NCBI GenBank assembly: GCA_003833135.1
Contig: QZLH01000373.1
Coordinates: forward strand, 12,747 to 25,198
Length of the DNA stretch: 12,452 bases
Reading direction: 5' to 3'
DNA from: Oehlia diaphana
Taxonomy: Eukaryota; Glomeromycota; Glomeromycetes; Glomerales; Glomeraceae
The notes beneath the pieces are model-generated. The model ran no database searches and was not told where the DNA came from. It was given only the letters and a program-made list of their open reading frames with translations. This document shows, piece by piece, positions 8,075 through 12,452 of this stretch (its first letter is position 1; each line of letters starts with the position of its first letter). The translations under genes and the position numbers were made by a program.

Positions 8075-8180
8075 GGCGCTGACTGTAACGGCATAATGGC
8101 ATAGCGTTAATCTGATCACTGATCTACTAGGTTTAAGTCTTAAAAACAAAATAAACAATAATATAATATAAAAAAAGGAA
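8075..8180 (+). repeat. Possible tRNA-derived SINE or tRNA remnant
   Basis: TGGCATAGCG (8097-8106) resembles an RNA polymerase III A box. GGTTTAAGTCT (8130-8140) resembles a B box with one change from the GWTCRANNC core. The start-to-start spacing of 33 nt is shorter than in an intact tRNA, and I could not fold a full cloverleaf. An A-rich tail follows (8141-8180). This fits a degenerate SINE head better than a working tRNA. Confidence 0.3.
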
Positions 8181-8296
8181 AAACCATTTTTACGTGGGTG
8201 CATCCCCCCTTTTGGTAATTTTCTCATAGTAAATATGTCAATCATTTCTTATCACGTGGCATCGTTAACTTTTCACATAAACTTTATGTACATATT
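8181..8296. other. Left flank of the LINE, related to the 4966 element
   Basis: From GTGGGTGCATCCCCCC onward this segment resembles 4966-5045. No gene is seen. Confidence 0.4.
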
Positions 8297-8312
8297 ATAG
8301 AGCTTTAAAAAG
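8297..8312. repeat. Left target-site duplication of the LINE
   Basis: ATAGAGCTTTAAAAAG here is identical to 11791-11806. It lies immediately before the truncated reverse transcriptase frame and contains an in-frame TAA (8306-8308), so the LINE frame starts to its right. Confidence 0.9.
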
Positions 8313-8326
8313 TCTATTATGATCCC

Positions 8327-11300
8327 ATGTTTGCCAGGATCAACGCCTCAAATTTTGAGGGTATTCGTTACCAAGTATCGTTACCACGTAATATTAATAG
8401 CGATCCAGATGACGTACATACGGAATATCTTTCGATGAAAGTCCTAGGTTATTTGGATGATACCACCTGGTTAACATCAAATTTACAGACGTTGGAAAAA
8501 AACTTAGCAATCGCAGACGAATTTTACCAATTTGCTAACATCAAAATCAATAAAGATAAAACGGTCCTCCTCTCAAATCAAAAACTAAATGATAATATTA
8601 ATAATACCATACAATTACGCTTTGGTAGCGACTTAATTGATGTTAATATCCAACCAATGAAGAAAGGCACGAGAATATTAGGTGTTTATCTACACGCAGA
8701 TGGAACGAATGTAGTCACCATCAACAAAATTAACAAAATGGTCAATTATGTATCCTTTTTAATAAGACGAAAAAAATTAACTCACGATCACGTGATTTAC
8801 GTAATTAATAAAGTTATAATCCCACGAATAGAATATTTAAGTCAACACATTTTTTTACCATCATCTTATTGTGCACGAATTAATTCAAAACTTCGGTCCC
8901 TTTTCAAAAATTCCTTACAATTACCCCGTAATACTTATAATTCGGTTATTCATAGTAGAATTTATCCTAATATAATTAACATTTTCGATAATCAACTAAA
9001 AGCACAAGCTTCGTTATTTTTAGCACAAAGTAATTGCCCACATACGAGTAATATTATTAAATTTTTAATTCTTTTATCACAATTTAAATATAATTTACCG
9101 CGTGATTATTTCACTTTTTTTACACTTTTTGATAAACCTATCAAATCTTTTACTAGACTTGAATCATTATTTACGTTTTTTCGTTATTATAATATTTCAG
9201 TAGATTCTAATTTTGTTCATATTGTTAGAGGTGGTACGATTCCTATTTCACATTATGTGATTGATCCGAAATATTTACATAGGCACATCAACAGCTTACG
9301 TTCAAAAGGCATTATGTTCTTAGATCAAGTGATTACACCAGATTCTGCATATTTAGAAGATTATAACAATATCAAAGCCAGCTTACAAAATAAACGCGGC
9401 CGTATACCAAGATGGTACCAATTTCTCAAGGATAATCTTACGATACGCAACAACAATCATTTAAATATCGATCTCAACGAACCAATTATACAAAACCCAC
9501 GTGTAGAAAGATTAAAACCCCCTCCTACAACAGTTGACACGTACAAACACACCGGCCCAAATAAATGGGTCATCTCTTGGTCACAATTTATTACTGATAT
9601 AGTTTACGGAAAAGCCCTAATCACCACTAATTACCCACCTAGTGGTCCTATGTTATTTGCAGAACATTGGATTAAAACCCCTCTAAACTCTTCTTTAGGC
9701 ACCCCACGTTCACGCCCTAATATTATCCAACCTTGTCCTGGATGTAGATTACACTTTCCGTACTACACGGGCGACCAAAGAATCAACTGTGTTATTAAAA
9801 TACCTTATTCACGTCTTATCAAAATCTACGCGTCAAACACATCAAATCACAATAATAATTTTCGTCAATATTCTTCCTGGATTGTAGGAACGTCATTTAA
9901 TAAAATCAAAATAATGAAATACAACCATGAACATTACAAAATATTAGCTTATAATGATCATTTAATTAGAAATAATCTTATACCGTCAGGTTCCTCCCTA
10001 TTGGATAACTTAGACCATCCTCAACCAACTAATCACAACTTTCGACTGATTAAATCTTTAATCAAAGATCGTATAATCCAAACAGAATTATGGCAGCTTG
10101 CGCGCAAAATTTCAAATCATCAAAATTTTGATATCTATACTGATGGTTCCTTCAATCCTTCACCTACTTCACAAGAAGCACACATGGGTTATGGTTGGCA
10201 TATCTCAAATATACAAGATATATCCTTATGTTACTATGGAGCTTGTACACATTTACCGTCTTCTACAAAAGCCGAAATTATGGCCTTATTAACCGCCATT
10301 ATAACGTTACCTTTAGGCGCAAAAATTACTATCTTTACTGATTCCCAAGCAACTATTTCAAGTTATTCAAAATCATTACAATTACAACATATATCTCCTC
10401 GTCGATTTAACAAGATTAATTATACCTCGCTTTGGGCAGTTATTCATTATATTGTCAATACTTTACATTTAGATCTCTCTTTTATCAAAGTCAAAGCGCA
10501 TTCAAAAAATGTATTAAACGATCGGGCTGATGAATTAGCCAAATATGGACGCTACAAAACACCAATCACAGAAGTAAACATAAAAGATATTCCGTTGATT
10601 AATGTTTCCTTGATATGGAACAATGAAGTTAATTTAGACAAGGACATCCGAAAAACCGTTGGCAAAATTATTGATTACCGATGGTTAGAGAACCACTTAA
10701 CACACCAGAATATGTCAGATATTTATAATTTCACCCAACAACATTTAATTAATTGGCAAGTCACCACGTTGTTTTTCAAACATAACTCGCACAATGACAC
10801 AACAAGCTTTGATCACGATAAAGATATTAGTTGGCGTATCAAAAGTTCTACCAACACACTTCCAACACTTGACATTTTAAACCGGAATTTCCCAGAACTT
10901 ATAAAAGGGAATACTACTTGTCTTTTATGTGGTAATCAAGAAGAAACCAATGATCACCTTTGGCGTTGTTCAGTACTCCTTCCGCACATTCGCGCCACTT
11001 TTAACCTTCTAGCTGATCAAGCTCAGATCCTGTTAGAAAAAGAAGCGGACAAACTTAACCTATGCATTGTAGATACTATCAAATACTCTGATGTCTTCCG
11101 TTGGACGCGTCTTACTCCCGACACGATTCCGGACAACGCTATTTTACTTATGCGATCATACGTCCCAAATGACTTATACAAGAGTTTCCGAATACACTTT
11201 AATACACATGCAACCACTTGCAAATATCTTTTAACGTTTATGGACATGGCGACTCGTTTAATTAAATCAAACGTTTGGAAAATCAGATCCGCCGCTTGGA

Positions 11301-11587
11301 AAACTGCCAAACGATCCTTAGGCCTTAATAAGACAAGTTTCTCCAAATATCACCGCCAACATCAAAGGCGACGAAGGACTAATCCTTCACATACTCCTTT
11401 TGGCTATATTTGCCCTCATACGATATCCTTACGTAATTACTTCAATAGAGCTGATCTAATTTTTATTATTTTAGCATCTTCAAATTTTTTACATAACGCG
11501 TCCAGTTTTAATCAATTAACTAATGATTTATCTAATGATTCAAATGTATATGTATTTCCACACAGTTCTTCTATTTTAATGGTATAG
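8327..11587 (+). CDS. LINE ORF2 remnant: reverse transcriptase C-terminal half, RNase H, zinc knuckle
   Basis: The frame has 1086 codons from the first ATG and is open back to the insertion edge (TATTATGATCCC precedes it). The true protein therefore began far upstream, and the ATG is only the first internal methionine. YLDD at residues 42-45 is the catalytic motif C of a reverse transcriptase. FYQFANIKINKDKTVLL and GTRILGVYL look like motifs D and E, and a thumb-like region follows. A CPGC..H cluster with a later Cys lies at 470-488. RNase H spans about 600-740, with Asp606 (YTDGS), Glu650 (KAEIMAL), Asp672 (FTDSQ), His725 (KAHS) and Asp735 (NDRADELA), so the catalytic set is complete. A C-x2-C-x8-H-x3-C knuckle (865-881) and a basic patch RRRR (1014-1017) lie near the C-terminus. 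The order RT, RNase H, CCHC is known from several LINE clades; I cannot assign one. Without RT motifs 0-B the protein should not synthesise DNA. Confidence 0.93.
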   Translation: MFARINASNFEGIRYQVSLPRNINSDPDDVHTEYLSMKVLGYLDDTTWLTSNLQTLEKNLAIADEFYQFANIKINKDKTVLLSNQKLNDNINNTIQLRFGSDLIDVNIQPMKKGTRILGVYLHADGTNVVTINKINKMVNYVSFLIRRKKLTHDHVIYVINKVIIPRIEYLSQHIFLPSSYCARINSKLRSLFKNSLQLPRNTYNSVIHSRIYPNIINIFDNQLKAQASLFLAQSNCPHTSNIIKFLILLSQFKYNLPRDYFTFFTLFDKPIKSFTRLESLFTFFRYYNISVDSNFVHIVRGGTIPISHYVIDPKYLHRHINSLRSKGIMFLDQVITPDSAYLEDYNNIKASLQNKRGRIPRWYQFLKDNLTIRNNNHLNIDLNEPIIQNPRVERLKPPPTTVDTYKHTGPNKWVISWSQFITDIVYGKALITTNYPPSGPMLFAEHWIKTPLNSSLGTPRSRPNIIQPCPGCRLHFPYYTGDQRINCVIKIPYSRLIKIYASNTSNHNNNFRQYSSWIVGTSFNKIKIMKYNHEHYKILAYNDHLIRNNLIPSGSSLLDNLDHPQPTNHNFRLIKSLIKDRIIQTELWQLARKISNHQNFDIYTDGSFNPSPTSQEAHMGYGWHISNIQDISLCYYGACTHLPSSTKAEIMALLTAIITLPLGAKITIFTDSQATISSYSKSLQLQHISPRRFNKINYTSLWAVIHYIVNTLHLDLSFIKVKAHSKNVLNDRADELAKYGRYKTPITEVNIKDIPLINVSLIWNNEVNLDKDIRKTVGKIIDYRWLENHLTHQNMSDIYNFTQQHLINWQVTTLFFKHNSHNDTTSFDHDKDISWRIKSSTNTLPTLDILNRNFPELIKGNTTCLLCGNQEETNDHLWRCSVLLPHIRATFNLLADQAQILLEKEADKLNLCIVDTIKYSDVFRWTRLTPDTIPDNAILLMRSYVPNDLYKSFRIHFNTHATTCKYLLTFMDMATRLIKSNVWKIRSAAWKTAKRSLGLNKTSFSKYHRQHQRRRRTNPSHTPFGYICPHTISLRNYFNRADLIFIILASSNFLHNASSFNQLTNDLSNDSNVYVFPHSSSILMV

Positions 11588-11790
11588 CTACCTATAGTGC
11601 TAGAATTAGATCTTCTTTTTTTTTATATATATGGTGTGATCATTTGCTAATTCGGTTGGGTCTTAGCAAATTTTTTTTCTAGTCAGGGCTCGATTTATTG
11701 GGCGAAGTTATTACATTGTGTCTTGTTTTTTGGGATTAATTTCTCCATTTATTAATTATCAATGTACTCTCCTGGCTTACCTTAAAATAA
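11588..11790 (+). other. LINE 3' UTR
   Basis: This is non-coding sequence between the stop codon and the right target duplication. It contains a T-rich block, a TATATATATGGTGTGATCA segment, the hairpin at 11643-11670, a GGGCTCGATTTATTGGGCG block and the terminal CTTAAAATAA. Confidence 0.8.
11643..11670 (+). promoter_or_regulatory. Stem-loop in the LINE 3' UTR
   Basis: TTTGCTAA (11643-11650) pairs perfectly with TTAGCAAA (11663-11670) around a 12-base loop, followed by eight Ts. In some LINEs a 3' hairpin is the recognition site for their own reverse transcriptase; that role is inferred here. Confidence 0.55.
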
Positions 11791-11806
11791 ATAGAGCTTT
11801 AAAAAG
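11791..11806. repeat. Right target-site duplication of the LINE
   Basis: Identical over 16 bp to 8297-8312. Host repeat sequence resembling 62-135 continues directly after it. Confidence 0.9.
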
Positions 11807-12003
11807 ACATGTACTATGCGTATTTTTGCTTACTCTACAACTTTACTTAAAAACTAATGCATGGTTTAGAGTGGTGTTTTAGACTTTTATATGTGAGATA
11901 TTATAAAGGATGCGTTGCAACGCACCTGCGTATAAAATTTAAACCCTAATTAAAATAATTATAGTATGGAAAATTAAAAATATTTCAAACCAATTTTGGT
12001 TTT
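11807..12003. other. Host repeat sequence right of the LINE, with a 14-bp palindrome
   Basis: The first 85 bp resemble the window start. TGCGTTGCAACGCA at 11911-11924 is a perfect palindrome in a GC-richer island. No frame or RNA is seen. Confidence 0.45.
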
Positions 12004-12028
12004 AGAAAAACAAACTTGAAAAAGGAAA

Positions 12029-12126
12029 GGGTGAATCAGAAAACCTGAAAATTTTTGAAAGAAAAAAGGAAAAAAAATCAAAAAAAAATCAGTTTAAAAA
12101 AACTATAAAAAATATTAAAAAAAATT
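12029..12126. repeat. A-rich direct repeat, left copy
   Basis: It matches 12355-12452 over 98 bp with two differences (G at 12057 and 12061, A in the other copy). It starts GGGTGAATCAGAAAACCTG. The A-rich bases just before it are also similar in both copies. Confidence 0.93.
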
Positions 12127-12307
12127 TTAAAGATTGGAAGAGGACCGGAAATGAATTTATATAGTAATTACAAGTTTCAAATTAGCTAGGTCTTATTTAG
12201 TGTAGGTTTAAATATAAATTTAATAGAAAATAGATACTTTGTTGATATACTGTATGTATATATGGTGAATATGGGTTTGATTACAATGCAGTATTAATAA
12301 AGTCTTC

Positions 12308-12341
<34 letters not shown>
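12127..12341 (+). other. Possible retroposed transcript 3' end with poly(A)
   Basis: Unique AT-rich sequence carries AATAAA at 12296-12301 and, ten bases later, 31 consecutive As (12311-12341). This is the layout of a polyadenylated mRNA end copied into DNA. No open frame was found in it, so it would be a 3' UTR or non-coding RNA. It lies between the two A-rich direct repeats. Confidence 0.4.
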
Positions 12342-12343
<2 letters not shown>

Positions 12344-12354
12344 AAAAAAAAAAA

Positions 12355-12452
12355 GGGTGAATCAGAAAACCTGAAAATTTTTAAAAAAAAAAAGGAAAAA
12401 AAATCAAAAAAAAATCAGTTTAAAAAAACTATAAAAAATATTAAAAAAAATT
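12355..12452. repeat. A-rich direct repeat, right copy (cut by the window end)
   Basis: This is the second copy, at an offset of 326 bp from the first, and it runs to the last base of the window. The repeat may continue beyond. Confidence 0.93.

Larger units (their letters stand above)
8313..11790 (+). mobile_element. 5'-truncated LINE (non-LTR retrotransposon), 3478 bp
   Basis: The element lies exactly between two perfect 16-bp direct repeats (8297-8312 and 11791-11806), the mark of target-primed reverse transcription. It starts inside the reverse transcriptase, so the 5' UTR, any ORF1, the endonuclease and the N-terminal half of the polymerase are missing. The 3' end retains a 200-bp UTR with a hairpin and ends in CTTAAAATAA, a short A-rich tail rather than a long poly(A). 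The rest of the frame is uninterrupted, so the insertion looks young. This copy cannot move by itself. Confidence 0.9.

Noticed and set aside
8051..8245. Minus-strand 64-codon frame left of the LINE
   Set aside because: It crosses the SINE-like segment and the dispersed repeat, with no domain.
10098..10292. Plus-strand frame of 64 codons in the RNase H region
   Set aside because: Out-of-frame overlap with the RNase H domain, whose catalytic residues are all present in the long frame.
11023..11346. Minus-strand frame of 107 codons within the LINE
   Set aside because: It lies entirely opposite the intact LINE frame and is best explained as its shadow.
11643..11678. Bacterial-type intrinsic terminator (stem followed by Ts)
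   Set aside because: The stem is AT-rich, the organism is a eukaryote by its introns, and the hairpin lies inside a LINE 3' UTR.
12020..12065. RIP-type mutation signal (G to A differences between the two A-rich copies)
   Set aside because: The few differences lie mostly in an A-rich tract without a consistent dinucleotide context, too few to support a mutational mechanism.

Overview
The window looks like nuclear DNA of a filamentous fungus, most likely an arbuscular mycorrhizal fungus (Glomeromycotina, Rhizophagus-like). This is an inference from strong AT richness, short introns of 50-90 nt with GTAAGT donors, CTAAY/TACTAAC-type branch sites and TAG acceptors, a high load of small palindromic repeats, and a LINE ORF whose style (YLDD reverse transcriptase, RNase H, CPGC and CCHC zinc motifs) I associate with that group. 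No marker gene fixes the species.

Layout. 1-420 is AT-rich sequence with GGTCAGGT/ACCTGACC hairpins. 468-1316 holds the most unusual structure: a tandem array of eight candidate micro-exons of 26-36 nt, each with an acceptor and a donor and separated by mostly 51-89 nt introns. 1317-3080 is intergenic DNA with a GGATGGT microsatellite, 33-bp and 83-bp direct repeats, an 18-bp tandem repeat and a MITE-like inverted-repeat element. 3382-3819 is the only convincing host protein gene: two exons encoding a 121-residue small secreted protein with four cysteines. 3820-5600 holds decayed fragments: a possible minus-strand exon, a possible FAR1-like remnant and a small inverted-repeat element. About 5605-7320 is a non-autonomous element with imperfect terminal inverted repeats, three internal repeats and a perfect 32-bp palindrome. 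7320-8296 is mostly featureless, with a possible tRNA-derived SINE. 8313-11790 is a LINE, 5'-truncated inside the reverse transcriptase and flanked by a perfect 16-bp target-site duplication; its remaining frame of 1086 codons is intact. 11807-12452 contains a copy of the repeat also seen at the window start, then a 326-bp-period direct repeat with an AATAAA signal and a 31-A tract.

The pieces do not form an operon or pathway. This is a repeat-rich accessory region around one candidate effector-type gene. The micro-exon array is the best candidate for something undescribed; the LINE insertion is the best supported annotation.
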